Source of the DNA: Aliivibrio_A sp016764915
GTDB taxonomy: Bacteria > Pseudomonadota > Gammaproteobacteria > Enterobacterales > Vibrionaceae
NCBI GenBank assembly: GCA_965224595.1
Contig: OZ245058.1
Span: forward strand, 806,001-870,000
Length of the DNA stretch: 64,000 nt
Direction: 5' to 3'
In this document: positions 16,820 to 25,823 of the stretch, piece after piece
Layout of the letters: each line of letters opens with the position of its first letter
How positions within the stretch are numbered: the first letter of the stretch is position 1
Notes under the pieces: generated by a model
The model's database searches: none
Told to the model about the DNA's origin: nothing
Seen by the model: the letters and a program-made list of their open reading frames with translations, nothing else
Translations under genes and position numbers: made by a program

Positions 16820-18127
16820 ATGATGAAATCGGTAGTGTGGAATACCTTAAGCAATGCTCAGCAAGATAAGCTACTTCAACGGCCTGCAATTGTTGAGGGG
16901 GCGAATATTAAGTTAGCCGTCTCTGACATTATAGAGCAGGTAAAAAAGGGAGGAGATGCAGCAATTAGCAAGTTGACGACAAAATTTGATCGGGTGACGC
17001 CATTATCAATCGCAGTTTCAACTATTGAAATCGATGAAGCTTGTGCTCGTTTATCCAATGAAATTAAAGAAGCACTGCAACAAGCCTATCAAAATATCTC
17101 AGTGTTTCATAAAGCGCAAATTACAGCACCAGTTAGAGTTGAAACTCAACCGGGTGTGGTGTGTGAACAAATTACTCGTGCTATTAATACGGTTGGTTTG
17201 TATATCCCCGGAGGGAGTGCCCCTCTGCCTTCAACCGTATTGATGTTGGGGATCCCTGCTCAAATAGCGGGTTGTAATAAAGTGGTGTTGTGTTCACCAC
17301 CTCCTATTGCTGATGAGATTCTTTTTGTCGCCAAACTGTGTAATATCGATGCGGTGTACAATATTGGTGGAGCTCAAGCGATTGCCGCGATGGCGTATGG
17401 GTCGGAAAGTGTGGTCAAAGTAGACAAAATTTTTGGTCCAGGAAATGCGTTTGTCACCGAAGCTAAACGTCAAATCAGTAATGATTTTCGCGGTGCTACT
17501 ATCGATATGCCTGCAGGTCCTTCTGAAGTTTTAGTGATTGCAGACCAGAGTGCGGATCCTGACTTTGTTGCCGCAGATCTGTTGAGCCAAGCTGAACACG
17601 GACCTGATTCACAGGTTATTCTATTAACTTCATCTACACGTATTGCAGATGAAGTCTCAGAGGCTATTGATCGCCAACTTAAACTTCTCTCTCGTTCAGA
17701 TATTGCCGATAAAGCGCTAGAGAGCAGTTTAATCATTGTTACAGAGTCGATTGAAGAGAGTGTGGCCATTTCAAACTACTATAGCCCAGAACACCTTATC
17801 GTACAGACGCAGAATCCTAGAGAGTTATTAGTAGATCTGGATAATGCGGGTTCAATCTTTTTAGGCGAGTGGTCACCAGAGTCTGCGGGCGATTATGCAT
17901 CGGGCACTAACCACGTGCTGCCGACCTATGGTTATACTCGCACCTATTCCAGTCTAGGCTTAGCGGATTTTTCTAAACGAATGACCGTACAAGAGCTCAC
18001 CGCAGACGGATTGAAAATATTGGCCCCTACTGTTATCGCAATGGCGGATGCTGAAGGGTTAGATGCACACAAGCGAGCAGTGACAATTCGAATTGATAAA
18101 CTTCAAATCACCGAGTCAGCAACGTAG
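16820..18127 (+). CDS. hisD: histidinol dehydrogenase
   Basis: 435 residues. This zinc and NAD dependent enzyme catalyses the last two oxidations, L-histidinol to L-histidine. Characteristic stretches are G-L-Y-I-P-G-G-S-A-P-L-P-S-T-V-L-M, the I-F-G-P-G-N-A-F-V segment and the histidine-containing Q-A-E-H-G-P-D-S-Q and P-E-H-L sites used for zinc and catalysis. Start is set at ATG 16820, one base past the hisG stop; the next codon is also ATG and equally possible. An in-frame ATG at 16769 inside hisG would add 17 unrelated residues and is rejected. Confidence 0.96.
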   Translation: MMKSVVWNTLSNAQQDKLLQRPAIVEGANIKLAVSDIIEQVKKGGDAAISKLTTKFDRVTPLSIAVSTIEIDEACARLSNEIKEALQQAYQNISVFHKAQITAPVRVETQPGVVCEQITRAINTVGLYIPGGSAPLPSTVLMLGIPAQIAGCNKVVLCSPPPIADEILFVAKLCNIDAVYNIGGAQAIAAMAYGSESVVKVDKIFGPGNAFVTEAKRQISNDFRGATIDMPAGPSEVLVIADQSADPDFVAADLLSQAEHGPDSQVILLTSSTRIADEVSEAIDRQLKLLSRSDIADKALESSLIIVTESIEESVAISNYYSPEHLIVQTQNPRELLVDLDNAGSIFLGEWSPESAGDYASGTNHVLPTYGYTRTYSSLGLADFSKRMTVQELTADGLKILAPTVIAMADAEGLDAHKRAVTIRIDKLQITESAT

Positions 18128-18137
18128 AGGTTAATCC

Positions 18138-19193
18138 ATGGAAAAGCTAGCAAGAAAACAGGTTCAAGAGTTAACGCCCTACCTTTCAGCTCGTCGTTTA
18201 GGTGGTTGTGGTGATGTATGGCTCAATGCGAATGAATCTCCGTTTAATAACGAGTATAAAGCACAATACAGTTCGTTAAATCGATACAGTGAATGCCAGC
18301 CACCTGCTTTGCTTGATGCATATGCTAATTATGCTGGAGTAGGGAGTGAGCAGGTTCTTACCTCAAGAGGTGCAGATGAAGGTATCGAATTGCTGATACG
18401 TGCATTTTGCGAGCCCGGCAGTGATGCAATTCTCTATTGCCCTCCAACCTATGGCATGTATGCAGTCAGTGCGGAGACCTTTGGTGTTGCACAAAAAGTA
18501 GTGCCATTAACGTCTGATTGGCAGCTAGATTTAACAGAGATAGAGAAAAATCTAGAGAGTGTAAAGCTGCTGTTTATCTGTAGCCCAAACAATCCTACTG
18601 GTAATTTGATCAAGCGTGCCGATATTATCTCTCTTTTAAAGATGACAGCGGATAAAGCTATTGTCGTCATGGATGAAGCGTATATCGATTTTTGCATGGA
18701 AGCGACCACCAAAGATTTATTAGCGGATTATCAAAATTTAGCCATCTTACGCACCATGTCAAAAGCGTTTGCGCTAGCAGGGCTTCGTTGTGGATTCACA
18801 CTGGCTAACAAAGCCATTATTGATGTGTTGCTTAAAGTGATTGCGCCTTATCCTGTGCCAGTACCTGTCGAAGATATTGCCTTGCAAGCTCTGTCTGAAG
18901 CAGGCTTAGCTCGTATAAAATTTCAAGTATTGGACTTAGGCGCTAATCGTGCGTACCTGCAAGCGGGACTGGGTATGTTAGAAGGCGTGCAGGTGTTTGA
19001 TGGTTGGGGAAATTATCTATTAGTGAAATTTCCTGATTCCGACGCTATTTTTACCGCATTGTGGGATAAGGGGATTATTTTACGCCGCTCTTCTGTTGAA
19101 CAGTGCATTCGTATTAGTGTTGGTAATCGCGAAGAGTGTGAAAAAGTGGTCTCATTTATCCGAAACTTCATTGCACAACAGACCACAAGCTAA
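18138..19193 (+). CDS. hisC: histidinol-phosphate aminotransferase
   Basis: 351 residues, PLP-dependent fold type I aminotransferase that converts imidazole acetol phosphate to histidinol phosphate. Landmarks: N-A-N-E-S-P-F near residue 30, C-S-P-N-N-P-T-G-N, V-M-D-E-A-Y-I-D-F and the PLP lysine in T-M-S-K-A-F-A-L-A-G-L-R-C-G. Starts ten bases after hisD with a GAGG ribosome-binding site, consistent with operon expression. Confidence 0.96.
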   Translation: MEKLARKQVQELTPYLSARRLGGCGDVWLNANESPFNNEYKAQYSSLNRYSECQPPALLDAYANYAGVGSEQVLTSRGADEGIELLIRAFCEPGSDAILYCPPTYGMYAVSAETFGVAQKVVPLTSDWQLDLTEIEKNLESVKLLFICSPNNPTGNLIKRADIISLLKMTADKAIVVMDEAYIDFCMEATTKDLLADYQNLAILRTMSKAFALAGLRCGFTLANKAIIDVLLKVIAPYPVPVPVEDIALQALSEAGLARIKFQVLDLGANRAYLQAGLGMLEGVQVFDGWGNYLLVKFPDSDAIFTALWDKGIILRRSSVEQCIRISVGNREECEKVVSFIRNFIAQQTTS

Positions 19194-19219
19194 TTATCGG
19201 TTCAGGGAAGGAAAACCAA

Positions 19220-20293
19220 ATGAGTAACAAACAAAAAATTCTATTTATTGATAGAGATGGAACATTAATCGTTGAACCACCCGTTGATTTTCAAGTTGAC
19301 CGTTTAGATAAACTGAAGTTTGAGCCTCTGGTTATTCCAAGTTTGCTGTCATTACAAGATGCGGGTTATCGATTAGTGATGGTAACGAATCAAGATGGAC
19401 TGGGCACAGACAGCTACCCACAAGATGAGTTTGAAGCCCCGCATAATATGATGATGGAGTTCTTTGAGTCACAAGGTGTTAAGTTCGATGATGTGCTCAT
19501 TTGCCCGCACTTTGAAGAGGATAACTGCAGTTGCCGCAAACCTAAACTTGGTATGGTTAAAGAGTATCTGCAAAGTGGCAAAGTTGATTTTGCTACTTCA
19601 GCAGTGATCGGTGATCGTGATACTGATCTGCAGTTAGCAGAAAATATGGCCATAACAGGGATTAAATACAATCCTGAGACATTGAATTGGCCACAAATTG
19701 TTAAAAACTTGACCGTGAATGCTCGAACTTCAGAGGTTATTCGTACTACTAAAGAGACAGACATCTGCGTCGCGGTCAACTTAGATGAGAGTGGCGGCAA
19801 CTCAATTGAAACTGGGCTTGGCTTTTTTGACCATATGCTCGATCAAATTGCCACGCATGGCGGTTTTCAGCTAAAGGTCTCAGTTAAGGGTGATCTGCAC
19901 ATTGATGATCACCACTCAGTAGAAGATACCGCTTTGGCGCTGGGTACAGCGCTTAAACAGGCTCTGGGTGATAAACGTGGTATTGGACGCTTCGGTTTCA
20001 GTTTGCCGATGGACGAGTGTCTGGCTCAGTGTGCACTTGATTTGTCTGGTCGACCTTATCTTAAATTTGATGCGGAGTTTGGTCGCGAACAAGTGGGCGA
20101 TCTTTCTACTGAAATGGTGGGGCACTTCTTTCGCTCATTAACCGATACGTTAGCCTGTACGTTGCACTTAAGCTCTACAGGCCAAAATGACCATCACATA
20201 GTGGAGAGCCTATTTAAAGCATTTGGCCGTACATTGCGCCAAGCGATTAAAGTGGAAGGTAATGAGCTTCCAAGCAGTAAAGGAGTGCTTTAA
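19220..20293 (+). CDS. hisB: bifunctional histidinol-phosphatase / imidazoleglycerol-phosphate dehydratase
   Basis: 357 residues, the fused enterobacterial/Vibrio form. Residues 1 to about 165 are the HAD-type phosphatase (F-I-D-R-D-G-T-L with the nucleophilic Asp, and a zinc-binding Cys-rich C-P-H-F-E-E-D-N-C-S-C-R-K-P). The rest is the dehydratase with its two metal-binding H-x-x-x-x motifs (D-D-H-H-S-V-E-D and N-D-H-H-I-V-E). It catalyses two non-consecutive pathway steps. Strong GGAAGGAA ribosome-binding site. Its stop overlaps the hisH start by one base. Confidence 0.97.
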   Translation: MSNKQKILFIDRDGTLIVEPPVDFQVDRLDKLKFEPLVIPSLLSLQDAGYRLVMVTNQDGLGTDSYPQDEFEAPHNMMMEFFESQGVKFDDVLICPHFEEDNCSCRKPKLGMVKEYLQSGKVDFATSAVIGDRDTDLQLAENMAITGIKYNPETLNWPQIVKNLTVNARTSEVIRTTKETDICVAVNLDESGGNSIETGLGFFDHMLDQIATHGGFQLKVSVKGDLHIDDHHSVEDTALALGTALKQALGDKRGIGRFGFSLPMDECLAQCALDLSGRPYLKFDAEFGREQVGDLSTEMVGHFFRSLTDTLACTLHLSSTGQNDHHIVESLFKAFGRTLRQAIKVEGNELPSSKGVL

Positions 20294-20910
20294 TGCCAAC
20301 AAATACCAAAGTGGTCATTATTGATACCGGTTGTGCCAATGTCTCTTCGGTGAAATTTGCCATTGAACGTCTAGGATATACGGTAACGATAAGTAAAGAC
20401 CCAGTCACAGTTCTGGCGGCAGATAAGTTGTTCTTACCAGGAGTAGGTACGGCTAGCGAGGCAATGAAGAACCTCAAACAGCGTGGTTTGATTGAGTTGA
20501 TTAAGCAGGTTGAAAAACCACTGCTTGGCATCTGTTTAGGGATGCAGCTTCTCGGTAAACAGTCACAAGAGAATGGGCAGTCAGCTGATCAGCTGATCGA
20601 ATGTTTAGGATTGTGTGATAACGAAGTGAAAAAGCTGGAGACAGGTGATCTTCCACTACCACACATGGGGTGGAATACGTTGACAGTACAATCTGACCAC
20701 CCTCTGTTTAGAGGTATTCCTACAAACAGTTATTTCTATTTTGTGCACAGCTTTGGTATGCCTGTTGGTGTAGATACGATTGCCAGTTGTGATTATGGAC
20801 AGCCATTCACTGCTGCGATACAAAGTGGCAACTATTATGGGGTGCAGTTTCACCCTGAGCGCTCAAGTAAAGTTGGCTCTCAGCTGATTAAAAACTTCTT
20901 GGAGCTGTAA
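20293..20910 (+). CDS. hisH: imidazole glycerol phosphate synthase, glutamine amidotransferase subunit
   Basis: 205 residues, class I glutamine amidotransferase. The nucleophile is Cys81 in G-I-C-L-G-M-Q-L-L; the catalytic His and Glu are in V-Q-F-H-P-E-R-S near the C terminus. It supplies ammonia from glutamine to HisF, forming the IGP synthase complex that yields imidazole glycerol phosphate and AICAR. The start codon overlaps the hisB stop (TAATG), which suggests coupled translation. Confidence 0.96.
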   Translation: MPTNTKVVIIDTGCANVSSVKFAIERLGYTVTISKDPVTVLAADKLFLPGVGTASEAMKNLKQRGLIELIKQVEKPLLGICLGMQLLGKQSQENGQSADQLIECLGLCDNEVKKLETGDLPLPHMGWNTLTVQSDHPLFRGIPTNSYFYFVHSFGMPVGVDTIASCDYGQPFTAAIQSGNYYGVQFHPERSSKVGSQLIKNFLEL

Positions 20911-20922
20911 AAGGATTTTTCA

Positions 20923-21660
20923 ATGATTATTCCAGCATTAGATTTAATAGAAGGTCAGGTCGTCCGGTTATTTCAGGGCGATTATGGTCAAGTTACTGAA
21001 TATAAAGTTAACCCAGCCGAGCAGTTTAATCTTTATCATCAAGCGGGTGCAAACTGGTTGCACCTTGTTGATCTTACTGGGGCTAAAGATACCACCGCAC
21101 GTCAGCTGACTCTTATCGCAACCCTGTTGGCGAGTACGCCAGCAAACATCCAGATCGGTGGTGGTGTGCGCAGCGAACAAGATGTGATTGATCTACTAGA
21201 AGCGGGTGCTCAACGTGTTGTTGTTGGCTCCACTGCGGTTAAGCAGCCTGAAATGGTAAAAGGGTGGATGGAGAAGTACAGTCCAGAAAAAATCGTATTA
21301 GCACTGGATATTAATATAGATAAAGATGGCGTGCGAAATGTGGCGATATCTGGCTGGCAAGAGGACTCTGGGGTCACCATTGAAGCGTTGTTGAAAGATT
21401 ATCTTCAAGTGGGTTTAAAGCATGTTTTGTGCACGGATATCTCCCGTGACGGCACGTTAACCGGTTCTAACGTTGAGCTTTATGTGGATTTGTGTCAGCA
21501 ATATCCACAGGTTGATTTTCAATCATCCGGTGGCATTGGTTCTTTAGCGGATATCGAAGCGCTAAAAGGGTCAGGGGTCGCGGGAGTGATTGTAGGCCGA
21601 GCACTGTTAGAGGGTAAATTTACGGCAGAGGAGGCATTCACATGTTGGCAAAGCGAATAA
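20923..21660 (+). CDS. hisA: phosphoribosylformimino-5-aminoimidazole carboxamide ribotide isomerase
   Basis: 245 residues, (beta/alpha)8 barrel. Catalytic Asp in P-A-L-D-L-I-E-G-Q-V-V-R and the second Asp in C-T-D-I-S-R-D-G-T-L-T-G; phosphate-binding glycines in Q-I-G-G-G-V-R and S-G-G-I-G. It opens the ribose ring of ProFAR to PRFAR by an Amadori rearrangement. Ends inside hisF (19-base overlap). Confidence 0.97.
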   Translation: MIIPALDLIEGQVVRLFQGDYGQVTEYKVNPAEQFNLYHQAGANWLHLVDLTGAKDTTARQLTLIATLLASTPANIQIGGGVRSEQDVIDLLEAGAQRVVVGSTAVKQPEMVKGWMEKYSPEKIVLALDINIDKDGVRNVAISGWQEDSGVTIEALLKDYLQVGLKHVLCTDISRDGTLTGSNVELYVDLCQQYPQVDFQSSGGIGSLADIEALKGSGVAGVIVGRALLEGKFTAEEAFTCWQSE

Positions 21661-22415
21661 TTCCTTGCTTGGACGTACGAGATGGGCAAGTGGTTAAAGG
21701 GGTTCAGTTTAGAAACCATGAAATCATTGGCGATATTGTGCCTCTTGCGCAGCGTTACGCTGAAGAGGGCGCTGATGAGCTGGTCTTTTACGATATTACG
21801 GCGTCAAGTGATGGTCGTGTGGTGGATAAAAGCTGGGTAGCCAGAGTTGCTGAAGTGATAGATATCCCTTTCTGTGTTGCTGGTGGCATCAAGTCAGCAC
21901 AAGATGCGGCAAGAATTTTAGAGTTTGGTGCAGATAAAGTGTCAATCAATTCACCCGCGTTAGCTAATCCAGAACTTATCACACAGCTCGCTGATAAGTT
22001 TGGTGTGCAGTGTATCGTTGTCGGCATTGATTCCTTTTTTGATGCTGAAACCGGTGAATATCAGGTGTATCAGTTTACGGGTGATGAAGAGCGCACTAAA
22101 GCAACTAAATGGCAGACTCGTGATTGGGTACAGGAAGTTCAACAGCGTGGTGCTGGTGAAATTGTTCTGAACATGATGAACCAAGATGGGGTTCGCAACG
22201 GATACGACCTGACTCAATTGAACATGGTTAGAGAAGTTTGTCATGTTCCTTTGATCGCCTCCGGTGGGGCGGGAGAAATGGTGCATTTCTCTGATGTATT
22301 CAAACAAACCAATGTAGATGGTGCTCTGGCGGCATCTGTTTTTCATAAACAGGTGATTAACATTGGTGAATTGAAGATATTTTTGAAACAACAGAGTGTG
22401 GAAGTTCGTTTATGA
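21642..22415 (+). CDS. hisF: imidazole glycerol phosphate synthase, cyclase subunit
   Basis: 257 residues, paralogue of hisA with the same barrel. Catalytic aspartates are in I-I-P-C-L-D-V-R-D-G-Q-V-V-K-G (Asp near residue 11) and N-M-M-N-Q-D-G-V-R-N-G-Y-D (second half). It takes ammonia from HisH and closes the imidazole ring. Its ATG lies inside the last codons of hisA and its TGA overlaps the hisI ATG, the tightly packed order seen in E. coli. Confidence 0.97.
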   Translation: MLAKRIIPCLDVRDGQVVKGVQFRNHEIIGDIVPLAQRYAEEGADELVFYDITASSDGRVVDKSWVARVAEVIDIPFCVAGGIKSAQDAARILEFGADKVSINSPALANPELITQLADKFGVQCIVVGIDSFFDAETGEYQVYQFTGDEERTKATKWQTRDWVQEVQQRGAGEIVLNMMNQDGVRNGYDLTQLNMVREVCHVPLIASGGAGEMVHFSDVFKQTNVDGALAASVFHKQVINIGELKIFLKQQSVEVRL

Positions 22416-23089
22416 ACAATGAATTAAAAAGCAGTGACTCGAAAGGATTTATAGAGATGACAATATTTGAATCATTAAATGCACGTATTGATTGGGACAA
22501 AGTGGATGGTCTCATTCCGGCGATTGTACAAGATTTTGCCAGTGGACAAGTGCTAATGATGGGGTATATGAACGCCGACGCGCTTTCAAATACAATTGCA
22601 AAACAGAAGGTTACATTTTTTTCACGAACAAAGCAGCGTCTTTGGATGAAAGGTGAGGAATCTGGGCATATACTTACACTTAGAAATATCGCATTAGATT
22701 GCGATAATGATACTTTGTTAGTGAAAGTTAACCCAATTGGACCGACTTGCCATACTGGAACGACAACCTGTTTTGATGGCGACAAGCAACCAGAGTCTTC
22801 ATTGGTATTCCTTCACCAACTTGAACAACTGTTGGCAGCTAGAAAAAATGCAGATCCAGATTCTTCCTATACTGCAAACCTATACTCTCGTGGCACCAAG
22901 CGCATCTCACAAAAGGTTGGTGAAGAAGGCGTTGAAGTCGCGCTTGCGGCGACGTCGGGCGACAAACCGGAGCTGATTTGTGAATCTGCGGATCTTATTT
23001 ATCACTTATTAGTACTGCTTCAAGACCAAGATCTAGAGCTGAACGATGTGATAAATAAATTAAAAGAGAGGCACGCAACCAGTTCATAG
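22412..23089 (+). CDS. hisI: bifunctional phosphoribosyl-AMP cyclohydrolase / phosphoribosyl-ATP pyrophosphatase
   Basis: 225 residues from the ATG that overlaps the hisF stop; an internal ATG at 22457 would give 210 residues, nearer the usual length, so the exact start is open. N-terminal cyclohydrolase: V-T-F-F-S-R-T-K-Q-R-L-W, the metal-binding D-C-D-N-D-T-L-L and zinc Cys in G-P-T-C-H-T-G-T-T-T-C-F. C-terminal pyrophosphatase: K-V-G-E-E-G-V-E-V-A-L-A. It performs the second and third pathway steps. Last gene of the operon, followed by a terminator. Confidence 0.95.
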   Translation: MNNELKSSDSKGFIEMTIFESLNARIDWDKVDGLIPAIVQDFASGQVLMMGYMNADALSNTIAKQKVTFFSRTKQRLWMKGEESGHILTLRNIALDCDNDTLLVKVNPIGPTCHTGTTTCFDGDKQPESSLVFLHQLEQLLAARKNADPDSSYTANLYSRGTKRISQKVGEEGVEVALAATSGDKPELICESADLIYHLLVLLQDQDLELNDVINKLKERHATSS

Positions 23090-23118
23090 TTTCTGATTGT
23101 GGTAAGTGAATATATGTA

Positions 23119-23148
23119 AAAGGGCTTGGTAGAGATACTGAGCCCTTT
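23119..23148. terminator. terminator between hisI and ychJ
   Basis: AAAGGGCT (23119-23126) pairs with AGCCCTTT (23141-23148); the inner TGGTA/TACTG pairs with two wobbles give a 13-base-pair stem with a GAGA loop. T-rich sequence lies on both sides, so it can serve both convergent transcripts. Confidence 0.82.
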
Positions 23149-23167
23149 CTCTATCTAGTTATTGCTT

Positions 23168-23635
23168 TTAGGCGTCGCAGCATTTTTTGAATTTTTTGCC
23201 ACTGCCACATGGGCAAGGGTCATTGCGACCAATTTTGTTAATGGCTCTGTCCAGCTCTGGAAAGTCGCCATCAATATATCGCCATAGGCCACTCTCTTTA
23301 ACAAAGCGTGAGTTTTCATGGAGTATTGATTGCAGACCATTCTCAATAAAAGTTGCTTTAAACTCAACAAACCCTTCATCGGTATTGGTGAGTGGGGCTT
23401 TGATGATTTGCAACTTAATCCAAGAGCTTTTAATTGATTCCTCAATACCCGAGCGAAAAGTGCTGGCTTGGCAGCTAGAGTGGTAGGTATTGATAATAAA
23501 ATCAATTAAATTTAAGCTGTGAGCACTATAGCGAGCGCGCATTAGCTGTTCTGGAGTGTCAGCATCACCTAATCGGTGAATGAGTTCGCAGCAATCAGAA
23601 TAAGCCTTGTTACTGCAACATGGACATAAATGCAT
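23168..23635 (-). CDS. ychJ: YchJ-family SEC-C motif protein (UPF0225)
   Basis: 155 residues. Both ends carry Cys-rich metal-binding motifs: N-terminal C-P-C-C-S-N-K-A-Y-x-x-C-C, and the C-terminal SEC-C motif R-N-D-P-C-P-C-G-S-G-K-K-F-K-K-C-C. The middle L-M-R-A-R-Y-S-A and R-F-V-K-E-S-G-x-W-x-Y-I-D-G segments match E. coli YchJ (152 residues). Biochemical function is not established; SEC-C tails bind zinc. Separated by four bases from the EAL-HDOD gene upstream, so probably co-transcribed. Confidence 0.92.
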   Translation of the reverse strand: MHLCPCCSNKAYSDCCELIHRLGDADTPEQLMRARYSAHSLNLIDFIINTYHSSCQASTFRSGIEESIKSSWIKLQIIKAPLTNTDEGFVEFKATFIENGLQSILHENSRFVKESGLWRYIDGDFPELDRAINKIGRNDPCPCGSGKKFKKCCDA

Positions 23636-23639
23636 TTAA

Positions 23640-24848
23640 TTATTCGCCAACAGTAAAGTCATCAACCCATTGAGCTGATTCAGAGTATTTTTCGGCAATT
23701 AATGCTTCAGAGATATTTAATTGCTTAGCATGTTTACTCACCGTATCCCAATCAGCCTGTTCATAGGCTTGAACAAGCAACAGTAGAGTACCCAGTTCAC
23801 CCTCATAAACCGTTAGTGCAGCTTTAATTTCTTGGCTAATGGGAAGACGCTCTAAAATTGAGTGTAGTGGTTGATCAAGCAATGATTCTAACAGTGAAAA
23901 AATACCAACCAAAAATGCTTGCCCAGGTTCTGCTTTCGATTGACTGCTTTCTATTAACATCTCACAAATCTTTGCGCGCTGAATAGAGAGAGAGAATAAA
24001 GAGTGTGGCTTAGTTTGGTTAGCATGAGCAATAGCAACCAAAGAGATAAATTGGCGTAAACGCGCTTCACCTAAATAGACCAGTGCTTGTTTAAAAGAGG
24101 TGATAGGATTACGTATTATAGTGGATGAGTTCACATACCTTAATAACTTATAAGATAAGGATACATCAGCAAGCACAATTTTTTCAACGGCTTCGAAGTC
24201 GATATCTTTTTGTGAGATTTCTTTATATAACTGAAGCACTGTTATTTGAGATGGCTCTAAAGAGCGCTGTTGCAGCATTTCAGGTTTACTGAAAAAGTAG
24301 CCTTGAAACAGTTCAAATCCTACTTCTTTTGCTTGTTTAAACTCTTCGTAAGTTTCTACTTTTTCTGCTAAAAACTGGATATCAAATCGAACACAGCGTT
24401 TAATGAAAATAGCGGCTTTTTTAATCGGGACTTGTCTTATGTCGAATTTAATAATATCGATATAAGGCAAAAATCGTGTCCAGCTAGGATCTGGAATGAA
24501 GTCATCCAGGGCGATTTTATACCCTTTTTTTGAAAGCAAGCCAATGGCATGGAGTAACTCATCAGTGGGCTCGCAATCTTCAAGTATTTCAATGATCAAA
24601 TTTTCTGTTGGAAATAGAGATGGTACTTGGTTGATCAAACTTTGATATGGAAAATTTACAAAACCAAGTTTATTCCCGGTTGCACTGCATTGAGAGGTAA
24701 GAAAGTGATCAGAGAGGAGTCTATTTGTAGCAAGTTCAGGATCAACATCTGGAAATGTGTTTTTAGGCCCATCGCGAAAAAGCAGCTCATAGCCGATCGT
24801 TTTTTTTTCAATATCTAAAATGGGCTGTCGGGCTACATATGAGTACAT
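23640..24848 (-). CDS. EAL and HDOD domain protein (CdgJ-like)
   Basis: 402 residues. The N-terminal EAL-type domain (to about 205) keeps the E-x-L-x-R motif as Y-E-L-L-F-R, F-V-N-F-P, E-I-L-E, A-L-D-D-F, I-K-F-D and F-Q-G-Y-F-F-S-K-P, but the loop after D-D-F reads I-P-D instead of the usual G-x-G. The C-terminal part is an HDOD domain (L-L-R-Y-V-N-S and Q-A-L-V-Y-L-G). Proteins of this build, such as Vibrio CdgJ, affect motility; catalytic activity is uncertain because of the altered loop. Likely a c-di-GMP phosphodiesterase or a sensor. Confidence 0.9.
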   Translation of the reverse strand: MYSYVARQPILDIEKKTIGYELLFRDGPKNTFPDVDPELATNRLLSDHFLTSQCSATGNKLGFVNFPYQSLINQVPSLFPTENLIIEILEDCEPTDELLHAIGLLSKKGYKIALDDFIPDPSWTRFLPYIDIIKFDIRQVPIKKAAIFIKRCVRFDIQFLAEKVETYEEFKQAKEVGFELFQGYFFSKPEMLQQRSLEPSQITVLQLYKEISQKDIDFEAVEKIVLADVSLSYKLLRYVNSSTIIRNPITSFKQALVYLGEARLRQFISLVAIAHANQTKPHSLFSLSIQRAKICEMLIESSQSKAEPGQAFLVGIFSLLESLLDQPLHSILERLPISQEIKAALTVYEGELGTLLLLVQAYEQADWDTVSKHAKQLNISEALIAEKYSESAQWVDDFTVGE

Positions 24849-24939
24849 TAACTGCTCTTAAAATGAGTTATGAAGATCTAACTGTTTGCATGATACTAAA
24901 TTATCGATAAAAAACTATGATTGGAATCCAATAACATAG

Positions 24940-24980
24940 AAAAAAACTCATTAATATGCAACAAATTATCGAGTTTTTTT
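24940..24980 (-). terminator. terminator of lpxH
   Basis: AAAAAAACTC (24940-24949) and GAGTTTTTTT (24971-24980) form a ten-base-pair stem with a 21-base loop, flanked by runs suited to termination in either direction. It lies 55 bases beyond the lpxH stop. Confidence 0.75.
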
Positions 24981-25034
24981 GAGCCATACGGGGCTGATAA
25001 TGGGAAAACTAAGCACTTGATAATACATATTTTA

Positions 25035-25760
25035 TTATATAAAATCTCGTTTTTGTAATAACATAGATTTCTCTGTTACGGTTAAAACTGACCCTTGAGA
25101 ATACCAATCACCCAATACCACTCTTTTTACGGACTGGTTGTTTAAGGTTAGTTCATGAACGGCCGGCCTGTGCGTATGGCCATGTATTAGTTGAGTGACA
25201 TCAAATCTTTGCATTTCAGAAACCACCTCTTCAGGGGTCACATCCATAATAGCCATCTGTTTGTGTTCTTTTTGTTCTTTACTGCTGTTTTTGATATTGC
25301 CCACTAACCGATGGCGAATTTTCAATGGTAAATGCAGAAATATCCATTGTACCCAAGGCTTATGAACGGTTGCTCTGTATCTCTGGTAACCTTCATCTTT
25401 GGTGCAAAGCGTGTCACCATGCATAATCAGAGTTTTGCAGCCATAAAGCTCAATGGTGCAGATAGCAGGAAGCAAAGTGATACCCGTCTGTTTAGCAAAT
25501 TTCTTGCCAATGAGAAAGTCACGGTTACCTTCAAGAAAAAAGCAAGGAACACCAGAGTCAGTTAATATTTTAAAGGCCGATATGATGGTCTGATTAAACT
25601 CATTAATATCGTCATCACCAAACCAAGTTTCAAAAAGATCCCCCAATACATACAGCGCATCAGCATTAATCGCTTCGTTTTGCAAAAAGGTTAAGAAACA
25701 CTCTGTAATGGCGGGAAGTTCTTCAGACAGGTGGAGATCAGAGATAAAAAAAGTGGTCAT
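25035..25760 (-). CDS. lpxH: UDP-2,3-diacylglucosamine diphosphatase
   Basis: 241 residues from the ATG at 25760, chosen because the protein then begins M-T-T-F-F-I-S-D-L-H-L like known LpxH; an in-frame ATG three codons upstream is possible. It is a calcineurin-fold metallophosphoesterase with D-L-H-L, G-D-L-F-E-T-W-F-G-D-D, G-N-R-D-F, H-G-D-T and H-G-H-T-H-R-P. It hydrolyses UDP-2,3-diacylglucosamine to lipid X in lipid A synthesis, peripherally on the inner membrane. Follows ppiB, as in other vibrios and E. coli, with a hairpin in between. Confidence 0.96.
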   Translation of the reverse strand: MTTFFISDLHLSEELPAITECFLTFLQNEAINADALYVLGDLFETWFGDDDINEFNQTIISAFKILTDSGVPCFFLEGNRDFLIGKKFAKQTGITLLPAICTIELYGCKTLIMHGDTLCTKDEGYQRYRATVHKPWVQWIFLHLPLKIRHRLVGNIKNSSKEQKEHKQMAIMDVTPEEVVSEMQRFDVTQLIHGHTHRPAVHELTLNNQSVKRVVLGDWYSQGSVLTVTEKSMLLQKRDFI

Positions 25761-25787
25761 AGGCACCATACAAATTGCGAGTGAAAG

Positions 25788-25817
25788 TTAAAAGGCAGAA
25801 AAATATCTGCCTTTTAA
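25788..25817 (-). terminator. hairpin between ppiB and lpxH
   Basis: Perfect 12-base-pair inverted repeat (TTAAAAGGCAGA with TCTGCCTTTTAA, 6-base loop). It sits seven bases after the ppiB stop, so it should reduce read-through from ppiB into lpxH. Confidence 0.82.
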
Positions 25818-25823
25818 TAATGG

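Noticed and set aside
23155..23505. 116-codon frame overlapping ychJ in another frame
   Set aside because: ychJ is clearly the real gene with two metal-binding motifs.
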